From Rhodothermaceae bacterium (lineage in GTDB: Bacteria; Bacteroidota; Rhodothermia; Balneolales; Cyclonatronaceae), in assembly GCA_020201275.1 (NCBI GenBank), contig JAIVHB010000139.1, forward strand, positions 1 to 37,159: 37,159 nucleotides of DNA. Reading direction: 5' to 3'. The first letter of the stretch is position 1. Each line of letters begins with the position of its first letter. Position numbers and translations under genes: made by a program. Below the pieces are notes generated by a model. It did no database searches and was not told the DNA's origin. It saw only the letters and a program-made list of their open reading frames with translations. Below, piece after piece: positions 1 through 8,103 of the stretch.

Positions 1-523
1 ACTTGAGCCCTGTATCCATGCCGCCCCAGAACGGAGAGCTGGTCGACAGGCAGAGCAGATGTGGCAGAAAATAGCTGATCTGGTTCATCAGATCGATGCG
101 CAGTTCCTGATCTTCGATGCCCACGTGCATATGCATACCGCAGATCAACAGTTGTCGTGCAAGCAGGCGGTTCTCCATTTCGAGGCCGCGATATCGGGCA
201 CGGGAGGTCATGTCCTGGTCGGTCCATTTGGAGATCGGATGGGTGCCCGCCGCCACAATGGCCACCCCGTTTTTGCGCGCGATATCGTTCACTTCCCGCC
301 TTACCGTGGTTATCTGCTCCCTGGCCTCCTGAATGCTGGTACATACTCGCGTACCCACCTCCACCTGGCACTGCATCATTTCTGTTGTGATCTGGTTGCC
401 AAGACGGTCCTGACCGTCCTTGAGCAGAATCTCCACCGATGAGCTGAGCTCGCGGGTTTCGGGATCCACGATCTGATACTCTTCCTCAATACCGATGGTA
501 AACTGATACGGAGATTTCGCCAT
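1..523 (-). CDS. YbdK-family carboxylate-amine ligase (GCS2 type), 3' end cut by window edge
   Basis: The first 174 codons read from an ATG at 523 down to the window edge, so the C-terminal half is missing. The N-terminus has the glutamate-cysteine-ligase-2 signature [16 protein letters not shown] (about residues 10-25), then [17 protein letters not shown] and a HMHVGI motif. These belong to the ATP-dependent carboxylate-amine ligases related to plant-type gamma-glutamylcysteine synthetase. Members join glutamate to an amino compound in the cytoplasm, but substrates are often unknown, so I do not call it GshA. bshA two genes away suggests that the main thiol here is bacillithiol, not glutathione. 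The neighbour upstream on the same strand is the hemolysin III gene, about 110 bp away. Confidence 0.88.
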   Translation of the reverse strand, partial: MAKSPYQFTIGIEEEYQIVDPETRELSSSVEILLKDGQDRLGNQITTEMMQCQVEVGTRVCTSIQEAREQITTVRREVNDIARKNGVAIVAAGTHPISKWTDQDMTSRARYRGLEMENRLLARQLLICGMHMHVGIEDQELRIDLMNQISYFLPHLLCLSTSSPFWGGMDTGLK

Positions 524-631
524 AGTGCTTTTTTTACTGGTTAAATGCCTGCGTTGATGCAGCTAAAAAACGGTAAATCAGCGCCATCTGCAATAGGCTT
601 CCAAGCTGGTCTTGCCGGTCTGAAAAATTCT

Positions 632-1282
632 CTAAATGGTATACAAGAGCACCGCCACAAAATGGCACGCCGTACCGGCAAAAACCAGGATGTGCCAGAT
701 CAGATGGGCAAAGTAGCGGTGCGGCATCGTAAAGAAAATGACGCCAATCAGATAGGAGGCACTGCCTGCGGCTATCCAGATCAGTCCGGCCGGCATCATT
801 GCTTCAATCAACGGACGGATGGCCACTACAATGAGCAAACCCAGGGCAATGTAGAGCGTGAGCCAGAGCTTCATGTATCGGGTACCAACTTTCACCTTGA
901 GGATGATGCCTATGATGGCGATTGTCCACACAACCGCGAACAGAACCCAGCCTGTTGTCCCTTTAAGAGCCCCGAGGGTAATTGGTGTGTAGGTACCGGC
1001 AATAAGAAGAAAAATGGCACTGTGATCTAAAATATGGAAGACTTCCTTCCATTTGCCATGGTTTAAACCGTGGTACATGGTGGAGGAGAGATAGAGAACA
1101 ATAGCCGTTGCAATGAAGACGGATGATCCGAAAATTGCCCAGAAATCGCCGTGCACAACGGCATACATTATCAGAAAAGGTGCAGCGATAATCGAACAGG
1201 CCAAACCAATTCCGTGGCTGATGCTGTTGGCAATCTCCTCTTTGGCAGTCTGATTCCTGTGGGGTTTTACGGTAAAGATCAT
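632..1282 (-). CDS. trhA: Hemolysin III / TrhA-like seven-helix membrane protein
   Basis: The protein has 216 residues, the usual length for the bacterial hemolysin III family (PAQR-like, UPF0073). It is almost wholly hydrophobic with about seven membrane segments. Conserved family motifs are visible: SISHGIG near residue 23, SSTMYHGL near 66, ILDHSAIFLLIAGTYTP near 84-100, and HLIWHILVFAGTACHF near the C-terminus, including the histidines thought to bind a metal. Bacterial members are inner-membrane proteins linked to membrane-energetics and lipid homeostasis; the name hemolysin is historical. ATG at 1282 is the first good start. The gene follows bshA on the same strand after a 244-bp gap, so it probably has its own promoter. 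Confidence 0.88.
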   Translation of the reverse strand: MIFTVKPHRNQTAKEEIANSISHGIGLACSIIAAPFLIMYAVVHGDFWAIFGSSVFIATAIVLYLSSTMYHGLNHGKWKEVFHILDHSAIFLLIAGTYTPITLGALKGTTGWVLFAVVWTIAIIGIILKVKVGTRYMKLWLTLYIALGLLIVVAIRPLIEAMMPAGLIWIAAGSASYLIGVIFFTMPHRYFAHLIWHILVFAGTACHFVAVLLYTI

Positions 1283-1526
1283 ATTACGTTATTACGAACA
1301 TTACCAACGAAGTAGTGTACAACCCTGAAAAAAACCTGGCCCTTAAAGTGATAATCATTAGTGTGATATCCAATCGTTAACCTGTCACGACATCGTCGGC
1401 AACCTTTGGTCATGACAGGCTGACTGGCATTATCGCAAATCTCCCTCATGCTATCCGGCGATGATATTGCCAGACTGATGTACTGTTTAATAAATTAAAC
1501 GTGCAGGTTCACTAATTCAAGAACGG
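1283..1526. other. Intergenic spacer between bshA and trhA with two small inverted repeats
   Basis: No gene is seen here. There is a 10-bp inverted repeat with one mismatch (CCTGTCACGA at 1381-1390 and TCATGACAGG at 1410-1419, 19-nt loop), and an AT-rich palindrome GTTTAATAAATTAAAC at 1485-1500, about 27 bp downstream of the bshA stop. The second could be a weak end-of-transcript hairpin for bshA, but it lacks GC pairs and a clean T tract. Confidence 0.35.
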
Positions 1527-2675
1527 TCAGACCGCTGCCTTTTCTTTCATCATTTCCAGCACGTCAACATAGTGCTGCTCGTACATGGCAACGACTTTAT
1601 CCTGTTCGAAATTTTCGGCCCGCCTGCGTGCATTTGCCGACATCTCGGCATGCAGTTTTTCGTTACTCAGCAGTTTCACGGCCGCCTTGCCCATGGCTTT
1701 GGTATCGCCCAGTTTGCAGACAAAACCGGTCTCCTTATGGATATTCAGGAACGGAAGTCCGCCCACATCAGAACTGATAACCGGCACGCTGCAGCTCATG
1801 GCCTCAAGTGCAGCCAGCCCGAATGTTTCGGAACCGGAGGGCATCATGAACACATCCGCAATCGACAATACCTCTTCGATCATATCCTGCTTGCCCAGAA
1901 ACCGTACATCGCCACAGATACCCAGTTCACGGCAGCGCATTTCAACATTAACCCGCTCCGGACCGTCGCCTACCAGCAGCAATTTGGCCTTGATCCCGCT
2001 CTCAAGGGCGTAATGGAACACCTCAACCACATCGGTAACCCGTTTTACTTTCCTGAAATTGCTCACATGGGCAAAAATCTTTTCACCGTTCGGGCAGAGT
2101 GCTTTCTTGAAGTGGCTTTTGTCGGATCGCGTAAACCGGGCAAGATCAACAAAATTGGGGATCACCTCGATATCCTTTTGAATATCAAAATTGCGGTAGG
2201 TTTCCTCTTTGAGGTATTCGGATACCGCGGTAACACTGTCGCTCTGATTGATCGAAAAATCGACGACAGGTTTATAACTTGGGTCGGCACCTACAATGGT
2301 AATGTCGGTGCCATGAAGCGTTGTTACCACAGCAACATGCCGGCCGCGTTCACCGAGAATTTTTTTAGCCAGGTAGGCGCTGGTGGCGTGGGGAATCGCA
2401 TAGTGAACGTGCATCACATCCAGTTTCTGGTACTGAATGATGTCGACCATATTGCTGGCCAGGGCAAGATCGTAGGGCGGATACTCGAACAACGGATAGG
2501 CGTTTATTGTTACCTCATGAAAACTCAGATTCGCATCAAGGGTATCGAGGCGGTACGGTCTCGCGTAACTGAGAAAATGGACGTTGTGCCCCCGCAAAGC
2601 CAGACCTTTTGATAATTCTGTTGCCACTACTCCGCTGCCGCCATACGTGGGGTAGCCCACCATTCCGATGTTCAT
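1527..2675 (-). CDS. bshA: N-acetyl-alpha-D-glucosaminyl L-malate synthase BshA
   Basis: This 382-residue GT4-type glycosyltransferase matches BshA in length and signature. It opens with MNIGMVGYPTYGGSGVVATE, the glycine-rich acceptor loop near residues 12-16. HVHYAIPHATSAYLA (about 89-103) and TTLHGTDIT (about 118-126) follow, and the donor-site block SGSETFGLAALEAMSCSVPV contains the EX7E element. BshA transfers GlcNAc from UDP-GlcNAc to L-malate, the first step of bacillithiol synthesis in the cytoplasm. BshB and BshC are not in this window. The start at 2675 is the only plausible one because the beta-strand MNIGMVGYP begins there. The gene is divergent from yebC across a 260-bp region. 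Confidence 0.93.
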   Translation of the reverse strand: MNIGMVGYPTYGGSGVVATELSKGLALRGHNVHFLSYARPYRLDTLDANLSFHEVTINAYPLFEYPPYDLALASNMVDIIQYQKLDVMHVHYAIPHATSAYLAKKILGERGRHVAVVTTLHGTDITIVGADPSYKPVVDFSINQSDSVTAVSEYLKEETYRNFDIQKDIEVIPNFVDLARFTRSDKSHFKKALCPNGEKIFAHVSNFRKVKRVTDVVEVFHYALESGIKAKLLLVGDGPERVNVEMRCRELGICGDVRFLGKQDMIEEVLSIADVFMMPSGSETFGLAALEAMSCSVPVISSDVGGLPFLNIHKETGFVCKLGDTKAMGKAAVKLLSNEKLHAEMSANARRRAENFEQDKVVAMYEQHYVDVLEMMKEKAAV

Positions 2676-2820
2676 ATACTAAATCCTCTTCAAATTCATA
2701 AAACAAATACAGTTAACGGTAGATCTCTATGCAATATCAACCATAGTTGTAACGATTACCTGTACCTCATAACGCAATATCCGCATAAATCATCTCAAAA
2801 ATGAGCGGTCATTTATCGCT

Positions 2821-2862
2821 TTTTTGTAAAACATAACAACTGCTTTTTGCAAAACATAACAA
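2821..2862. repeat. Two 19-bp direct repeats upstream of the yebC promoter
   Basis: TTTTTGTAAAACATAACAA at 2821-2839 and TTTTTGCAAAACATAACAA at 2844-2862 differ at one base and have a 23-bp period, close to two helical turns. They lie about 36-80 bp upstream of the predicted -7 box of yebC and also upstream of bshA on the other strand. The form suggests tandem sites for a DNA-binding protein; the regulator is unknown. Confidence 0.6.
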
Positions 2863-2872
2863 TCGCGGCTTA

Positions 2873-2905
2873 TTTCGTCGATTGTGCTTATTCTTGCTAT
2901 ATTTG
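2873..2905 (+). promoter_or_regulatory. Bacteroidota-type promoter for yebC
   Basis: TATATTTG at 2898-2905 is a perfect match to the Bacteroidota -7 consensus TAnnTTTG. About 20 bp upstream is TTTCG (2873-2877), a partial match to the -33 TTTG box. The predicted transcript would start near 2911-2913, about 24 nt before the yebC ATG. This is inferred from consensus only. Confidence 0.55.
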
Positions 2906-2935
2906 AAGAAATAACCGAACAACACTGAAGATATT

Positions 2936-3445
2936 ATGTCTGGACATTCCAAGTGGTCAAAAATCAAGAGGAAAAAGGCCGGCAACGACGCGGCAAGATC
3001 CAAAATGTTCACCCGCTACATCCGTGAGATCAGCATTGCTGCACGCGACGGCGGTGGTGATCCCGCCGGTAATGCCCGTCTCTCACTTGCTATCGAGAAT
3101 GCCAAAGGTGTGAACATGCCCAAGGAAAACATCGAACGTGCCATAAAAAAGGGAACGGGTGACCTTGAGTCCGGCAACGTGTATGAAGAGGTGAATTATG
3201 AAGGCTACGGGCCCGGCGGTGTTGCCTATTATGTGGAGACAACCACCGACAACCTGAACCGAACGGTTAGTGAAATCCGCCATACGTTTACAAAATACGG
3301 CGGTAATATGGGAACAAGCGGCTCTGTGGGCTATCTGTTCGACCAGAAAGGGGCGGAAAAACTGGAGGAGAGCGACGATGTTTCGAACGTTTTCACCAAT
3401 ATGGAGATGGACGACGAAACCATGGCTGTTGCCGACAGGCTCTGA
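2936..3445 (+). CDS. yebC: YebC/PmpR-family protein with the central domain deleted
   Basis: Residues 1-139 are a very good YebC N-terminus: [78 protein letters not shown] and [11 protein letters not shown]. At about nt 3353 the sequence jumps directly to [22 protein letters not shown], which is the normal extreme C-terminus of the family. The ferredoxin-like middle domain, usually about 80-90 residues, is absent, so the protein has 169 residues instead of about 240-250. The reading frame is kept. YebC proteins bind the ribosome or DNA, and some help translate proline-rich stretches; this form may be inactive or altered. The start follows a good promoter. Confidence 0.85.
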   Translation: MSGHSKWSKIKRKKAGNDAARSKMFTRYIREISIAARDGGGDPAGNARLSLAIENAKGVNMPKENIERAIKKGTGDLESGNVYEEVNYEGYGPGGVAYYVETTTDNLNRTVSEIRHTFTKYGGNMGTSGSVGYLFDQKGAEKLEESDDVSNVFTNMEMDDETMAVADRL

Positions 3446-3562
3446 TACCCGGATATTCACAAAAACCGGTCAAATTTTGCAATACAGTATTAATGCAGTA
3501 CGTTATCAGCCGGAACTGTTATTGCTGAATATTGTTTGATGTGATCATATAAACCGTTGACT

Positions 3563-4300
3563 ATGAAATTGCTGGCAAGTTTTGCTGTTTTCCTGATAGT
3601 ATTCGCCTCACCCGACCGGGCCCGTGAGGCCAACCGGGCCTACGACCGTGGTGACTACGAAACGGCGGAACAGATCTACCGGGAGCTGCTCAGCGAAGAT
3701 CCGGGAAATACCAGGGTACTGTTCAACCTGGGCAACACATTTGCCAAACAGCAGAAATTCGATGAGGCCATTGAGGCTTTCGAACGGTTCAAGCGGATGA
3801 CCGATAACCCTCAGGAGCGATCCATTGCCGATTACAATATCGGCAACCTGCACACAGACAGAGAGCAGTGGAATGAGGCCATCGATCAGTACCGTAAAGC
3901 CCTCAGACAGAACCCCGACGACGACGATGCCCGATATAATTATGAGCTTGCCAGGCGCATGCTGCAGGAAGAGCAACAGCAGCAGCAGCAACAACAGCAA
4001 CAACAGGGCGATGGAGATTCAAGTCAGCAGAACCAATCGCAGCAGGAGCAGCAGCAACAGCAGCAACAGCAACAGGATGAATCCGACAGTCAGGACCAGC
4101 AGCAACAGGATCAGCAGCAGGGCGGCCAGGGTGACCAGCAGAGCAACGAGCAACACAGGCCTCAGGATATGGAAGGACAGTTATCACCTGAAGAGGCCGA
4201 GCGCATGCTGAACGCTCTCGAAAGCAAGGAAAAGGACCTTCTTAAAGAACACCTCAAACAGCAAGTGCCACCCCCTCCACAGAATGTCAAAGACTGGTAA
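3563..4300 (+). CDS. batC: BatC-like TPR protein with a glutamine-rich tail
   Basis: An N-terminal hydrophobic segment (MKLLASFAVFLIVFASP) is followed by about three TPR units: ANRAYDRGDYETAEQIYREL, VLFNLGNTFAKQQKFDEAIEAFERF and ADYNIGNLHTDREQWNEAIDQYRKAL. A low-complexity tail of Gln with Asp/Ser/Gly comes next, and the end is LSPEEAERMLNALESKEKDLLKEH, a typical BatC terminus. BatC-type proteins are part of the Bacteroidota aerotolerance (bat) cluster at the cell envelope; the biochemical role is not settled. I chose the ATG at 3563 over the in-frame TTG at 3557. The 3' end overlaps batD by 17 nt. The usual upstream batA/batB (VWA) genes are absent; the gene follows the damaged yebC after 117 bp. 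Confidence 0.82.
   Translation: MKLLASFAVFLIVFASPDRAREANRAYDRGDYETAEQIYRELLSEDPGNTRVLFNLGNTFAKQQKFDEAIEAFERFKRMTDNPQERSIADYNIGNLHTDREQWNEAIDQYRKALRQNPDDDDARYNYELARRMLQEEQQQQQQQQQQQGDGDSSQQNQSQQEQQQQQQQQQDESDSQDQQQQDQQQGGQGDQQSNEQHRPQDMEGQLSPEEAERMLNALESKEKDLLKEHLKQQVPPPPQNVKDW
3974..4075 (+). repeat. CAG/CAA microsatellite runs inside batC
   Basis: Two near-pure runs of Gln codons (about 3974-4006 and 4049-4075) consist of mixed CAG and CAA triplets, with a shorter run near 4098-4119. Length changes by slippage would keep the frame if whole triplets were gained or lost. Such Gln-rich tails are common in BatC proteins. Confidence 0.75.
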
Positions 4301-5791
4301 AACATATTTTTTGATTGCATCCGGGCTGCTCTTTTTTTTAACACTGACCGGTACAGTTACGGCCCAGGATCCGGTTGTGGAGGCCCTCGTCTCGGAAAAC
4401 CGTCTCTACACGGGCGAGCGGGTTAATTTCACCATCGAGATATCAGGGGCAAGCATACGCAATATGGCTCCACCACCGGCACCCGATATCCCCGAGCTGC
4501 ACCTCGTAAACCCCACACCATCCACTTCGACCAGCTTTTCGCTGATCAACGGGGTCGCTTCCACGAAGTACGCCTACACCTACAGCTATATCGCCCTGAT
4601 TGAGGGTGAATTTACTTTCCCGGCCGTAAATGTATCAGTGGCCGGGCAGAGCGTGAGTACGAAGCCTGTCAGAATTACCGTACTCGACAGAAATGCCGCG
4701 GCATCAAGTCCCGATCGTGAAAGCCTGCCCGATGTGTTCGTTAGGCTTGAGGTATCCGATAACCGGCCGGTTGTGGGCCAGCAAATCATCGCCGAACTGG
4801 TGCTCTATTTCAAGGATACTATCGAAATCATCTCCTTTCAGCCCGCGGCCGGCTGGCGGACCGACGGATTCTGGAAAGAAAACCTGAGCGACGGGTCGCA
4901 ACCACGGGCAGAAACCACCCTGATGAACGGTATCCTACTGCCAATGAAATCACGATCGGAGAACCGCTCGAAGTGATAACCCGGATTGAAGGTGTCGGGA
5001 ACGTTCCGTTAATCAGGCAGCCCGAATATACATTCCCCGATGGCTTCGAAGACTACAGGCCCCAGGAAAGCCTGAACTTCAATGCCCAGATGGGCCGTGT
5101 ACAGGGCCATAAAATGTTCACGAATGTTCTGATCGCCCGGCGTGCTGGCGAGTTCATGATTCCTGAAACTTCCATCAGTTACTACGACGACCGGGCCAGG
5201 CGCTATGTGAACAAAACGTTGCCTGCCATCAATATTACTGTGCTCAGAGATCCGAATGTGGTGTACAGCTACGTACAGGATTCCCAATTCAACCTTACCC
5301 CACTCACTGGCACCGTAACATGGATGGCATCCTCGGCCCCGGTACATCGGTCAAAATGGTGGCTTTGGGCGGGTTTTATCTTTCCGCTTCTGATTGGCTC
5401 TTCACTGCTGGGCTACCTCACATACCGTAAAAGAATTAACGATAACCCTGCTATCCAGAGGTCCCGGCAGGCTTACAGCACCGCAATGCAGAAGCTTGCT
5501 GAAGCTGAGCAGGCAGGATCCGATTTTAAAATGGCCTATGCCGCCATCTTCCGGGCCATAACCGGATTCATATCGGACAAACGGCAAACCGCGAGTGCCG
5601 GTCAACCCGACACATATTACCTGGAACATCTCAGGCAGGCGGGCCTGGAAGAGGATGTGATCAAACAGTGTAAAAAACTGCTTGACCGCTGCTCCACAAT
5701 CCGGTATGCCCCGAATACGACACGCACATTCCTTAACAAGGACATTGAAAACACAAAAGCCCTGTTGCAGCAGCTGAGGAAATTACTCTGA
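4284..5791 (+). pseudogene. batD: batD (oxygen-tolerance protein), split by an internal deletion and frameshift
   Basis: The 5' part (4284-4976) encodes a signal peptide (FLIASGLLFFLTLTGTVTAQ) and the BatD beta-domain start: SENRLYTGERVNFTIEISG, LHLVNPTPSTSTSFSLING, YTYSYIALIEGEFTFP and GFWKENLSDGSQPRAETTLMNGI. Near 4930-4940 the frame is lost and the protein stops at 4974-4976. From about 4936 another frame continues as authentic BatD: ANEITIGEPLEVITRIEG, NVPLIRQPEYTFPDGFEDY, a membrane helix (WWLWAGFIFPLLIGSSLLGYL) and a cytoplasmic helical tail, ending at 5791. By comparison with the family, roughly 80-110 residues are missing at the junction, so a single base error cannot explain it. The stop overlaps the batE start (TGATG). 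Confidence 0.8.
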
Positions 5792-6582
5792 TGTCTTTCA
5801 TTATCCGTTTCAGTATCGTATTTCTGCTCGGACCGGTAATTGCCGCGACGTTTGCATTGTCTGATCTGCCGGCGCAGCCCAACCCGCAGAGCCTGTTCAA
5901 TGAGGGTAATTATCATCTTGAGCAGCAAAGTTACCAGGATGCAATTGATAAATACCGTGAGATAACCGCTCTCGGATATGAATCCGGTCCGCTTTTCCTC
6001 AATCTGGGTATCAGCTACACGCATCTCGACAGCCTTGGGCTCGCCAAATACTACTACCTGAAAGCCCTTGGGTACCGGCAAAGCAAAGATGCAGCCGAAA
6101 CGGGCCTCCGGCATGTAAATATGCTGCTCTCACAGGCCCGGCCGAACCTTCCGGTATTGCCGGTTGCCGAATTTTATGATCGTCTCTACTTTGAAACCGG
6201 CAGCATGCCATTTTTCCTGTTATCCGTTTTGTTCATCAACCTCGCTGCTGCGGCACTGATTGTAACATGGTTCACCCCGCGATTTTCGGGATGGCTTCGT
6301 ACGATCTCCATCCTGTTACTGCTTATGAGCATTGCAACACTTGGTACGGGTTTCTTCGTGGATTCCCAGGCCAACCGCTATTCCCGGGCCATTTTGATCT
6401 ACAATGATTCGGTAGTGCGTGAACAACCCTATATCGATGCCCCGGTGGTTGCATCCGCCCATATCGGGTATACTTTTACAGTCGATACCCATACCGGCCA
6501 GGGCAATGACGAATGGCTCTATGTACGACTCAGCAACGGTCTGGAAGGATGGATTCCCGCGGTCGGGATTGTGCAGCTATAG
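5791..6582 (+). CDS. batE: BatE-like TPR-SH3 membrane protein
   Basis: The 263-residue protein has a signal/anchor helix at residues 4-25, TPR-like repeats (SLFNEGNYHLEQQSYQDAID, PLFLNLGISYTHLDSLGLAK), two membrane helices (about 140-160 and 168-190) and a bacterial SH3-like end (VVREQPYIDAPVVASAHIG to WLYVRLSNGLEGWIPAVGI). This arrangement is typical of BatE, the last gene of the aerotolerance cluster. It overlaps the batD stop by one base, showing that it belongs to the same operon. It looks intact although batD does not. It is convergent with the carbonic-anhydrase gene, 36 bp away. Confidence 0.8.
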   Translation: MSFIIRFSIVFLLGPVIAATFALSDLPAQPNPQSLFNEGNYHLEQQSYQDAIDKYREITALGYESGPLFLNLGISYTHLDSLGLAKYYYLKALGYRQSKDAAETGLRHVNMLLSQARPNLPVLPVAEFYDRLYFETGSMPFFLLSVLFINLAAAALIVTWFTPRFSGWLRTISILLLLMSIATLGTGFFVDSQANRYSRAILIYNDSVVREQPYIDAPVVASAHIGYTFTVDTHTGQGNDEWLYVRLSNGLEGWIPAVGIVQL

Positions 6583-6618
6583 AGATTCGATTGGCCTGTT
6601 GAATTATGATCGGCCTCA

Positions 6619-7164
6619 CTAACGCGGCGGATAAAACGGATTCACATCATACTTGTCCCTTTGCATATACGCCCGGCTGTATTTCACATAGTTGGCAGAG
6701 TACTGCATAATGGAGGCTATTTCCTGATCCGTGAGTTTGCGGACAGGGCGTGCAGGGCTGCCCATACACATGTAACCGGATGGCATCACCCTGCCCGGTG
6801 GAACCAGGCTGCCGGCCGCTATTATGCAATTCTCTTCGATCACCGCCTTGTCGAGAACGACCGCCTGAATACCGATCAGTACCCGGTCGTGAATGGTACA
6901 GCCGTGAATCATGGCGCTGTGCGCGATTGTAACCTCATTTCCGATCAGGGTGGGACCGGTCTGATTGGTAACATGGATGCAGGTATTGTCCTGTACATTC
7001 GAACGTTCGCCAATTTCTATCCAGTTCACATCGCCCCTGATGGTAGTGTTGAACCAGACACTGGTTTCGTGGCCAAGAACCACATCACCGATTATATCGG
7101 CGCTGGGCGCCACAAAATTGGAATCATCGAAACGGGGCTGCTTCCCAAGAAATTCATATATCAT
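6619..7164 (-). CDS. Gamma-class carbonic anhydrase-like protein (YrdA/PaaY family)
   Basis: The 181-residue left-handed beta-helix protein has hexapeptide repeats: FVAPSADIIGDVVLGHETSVWFNTTIRGDVNWIEIG, then SNVQDNTCIHV, IGNEVTIAHSAMIHGCTIHD and SLVPPGRVMPSGYMCMGSPARPVRKL. The histidines in CIHV and AHSAMIHGC match the trimer-interface metal ligands of the family. These cytosolic proteins are annotated as gamma-carbonic anhydrases, but many have acetyltransferase-like or unknown activity, so the reaction is not certain. The ATG at 7164 precedes MIYEFLGKQP. It is the downstream neighbour of the CPBP gene on the same strand, 70 bp away. Confidence 0.88.
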   Translation of the reverse strand: MIYEFLGKQPRFDDSNFVAPSADIIGDVVLGHETSVWFNTTIRGDVNWIEIGERSNVQDNTCIHVTNQTGPTLIGNEVTIAHSAMIHGCTIHDRVLIGIQAVVLDKAVIEENCIIAAGSLVPPGRVMPSGYMCMGSPARPVRKLTDQEIASIMQYSANYVKYSRAYMQRDKYDVNPFYPPR

Positions 7165-7234
7165 AGCGGTACAGGGATGGATTGATCATGACATTGGTTT
7201 ACAGGAAATATACAACTGTCCCTGCACAGTGGTT

Positions 7235-7858
7235 TCAGCTAACATAAAAGTACTTTCCGAGACCTATCGTGAACAGAAAACAACCATAAATCGTATGTTC
7301 GAGCGATACGGCCAGTAGAGACCGGGTTTCCTTGTAGGTTCGGGCAAACAGGTATCCGGCTCCGTAGGTCAGAAATACCGCCGGGTAATTGAAGTATATA
7401 ATATGAACAAAAGCAAATGCGAGCGCGCTTAGGTGTACCTGCAGCCTACCGCTGACAAATAAAAAGCGATAACGGTGAAAGATGTATCCCCTGTAGATCA
7501 GTTCCTGCGGCAGAACCGACAACAACGGGTAGAGAACTATGATCATCAGCCATGTGAGCGGTTTATTAATTACAATTACAAATAACTCTTCGGGCTCGAA
7601 CAGTGCAAAAATTATACTGATGAAGACCATCGCAAAAGCTGCTCTAACAAGAATCTGTTTATAGTGGTTTTTGAGCCCGTCGATGTTCCACAACATTTTC
7701 CGTTCAAATTCAGGATCCTTCCACAGTATGTACATACAATATATAGTACATATCAGCAGTATGAGTAATTTAGGAAGCCTGAGAATATCAAAAAATACGA
7801 GCAGGGGCATGGCCAGAAAAAGCACACAAAACTCAATGATCAGTACAATATTTTTCAT
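7235..7858 (-). CDS. CPBP-family intramembrane metalloprotease (CAAX/Rce1-like)
   Basis: The 207-residue protein has about six hydrophobic segments. The three CPBP motifs are visible: PQELIYRGYIFHRYR (motif 1, here QE instead of the common EE), AFAFVHIIYFN (motif 2 histidine) and SLLAVSLEHTIYGCFLFTIGLG (motif 3 histidine). The family cleaves substrates within the membrane or has a scaffold role; substrates in bacteria are mostly unknown. A QE motif occurs in a known CPBP subgroup, so I do not take it as loss of function. A promoter-like element lies about 110 bp upstream. Confidence 0.82.
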   Translation of the reverse strand: MKNIVLIIEFCVLFLAMPLLVFFDILRLPKLLILLICTIYCMYILWKDPEFERKMLWNIDGLKNHYKQILVRAAFAMVFISIIFALFEPEELFVIVINKPLTWLMIIVLYPLLSVLPQELIYRGYIFHRYRFLFVSGRLQVHLSALAFAFVHIIYFNYPAVFLTYGAGYLFARTYKETRSLLAVSLEHTIYGCFLFTIGLGKYFYVS

Positions 7859-7970
7859 TTCAACCTCGCCCTAGATGTACCTGTAAAATAGATTTTATAA
7901 ACAAAACAGCCCTCACCGGGGCAATGAATACTTTCCGTCTGTAAGCTCCGTCCTTACCGCCTCGATCGTT

Positions 7971-7999
7971 CAAATATATGTAAATGTGCTGCAATCCAA
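7971..7999 (-). promoter_or_regulatory. Candidate promoter for the CPBP gene
   Basis: On the minus strand TATATTTG (7978 to 7971) matches TAnnTTTG exactly, with TTG (7999 to 7997) 18 bp upstream. The transcript would have a leader of about 105 nt before the ATG at 7858. Consensus match only. The rest of the 7859-8103 spacer shows nothing else. Confidence 0.4.
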
Positions 8000-8103
8000 T
8001 ATTAAAAAGCACAATTCCCACACATCTGCACTACCATCAGCATCAGCAACAGCATATTATCATAATTCAATCATAGCAGGGCAGGCTATTAAAACGCTTT
8101 GAA

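Noticed and set aside
1-523. Calling the first gene gshA
   Set aside because: Only the N-terminal third to half is visible, and YbdK-like members differ in substrate; bshA nearby suggests a different main thiol.
1572-2612. A 346-codon open frame on the plus strand opposite bshA
   Set aside because: It is an antisense shadow: the minus strand encodes a full, well-conserved BshA, and the plus-strand translation has no recognisable motif.
7235-7858. QE instead of EE in CPBP motif 1 as loss of activity
   Set aside because: A PQExxxR form occurs in a known subgroup of this family, and the two histidine motifs are intact.
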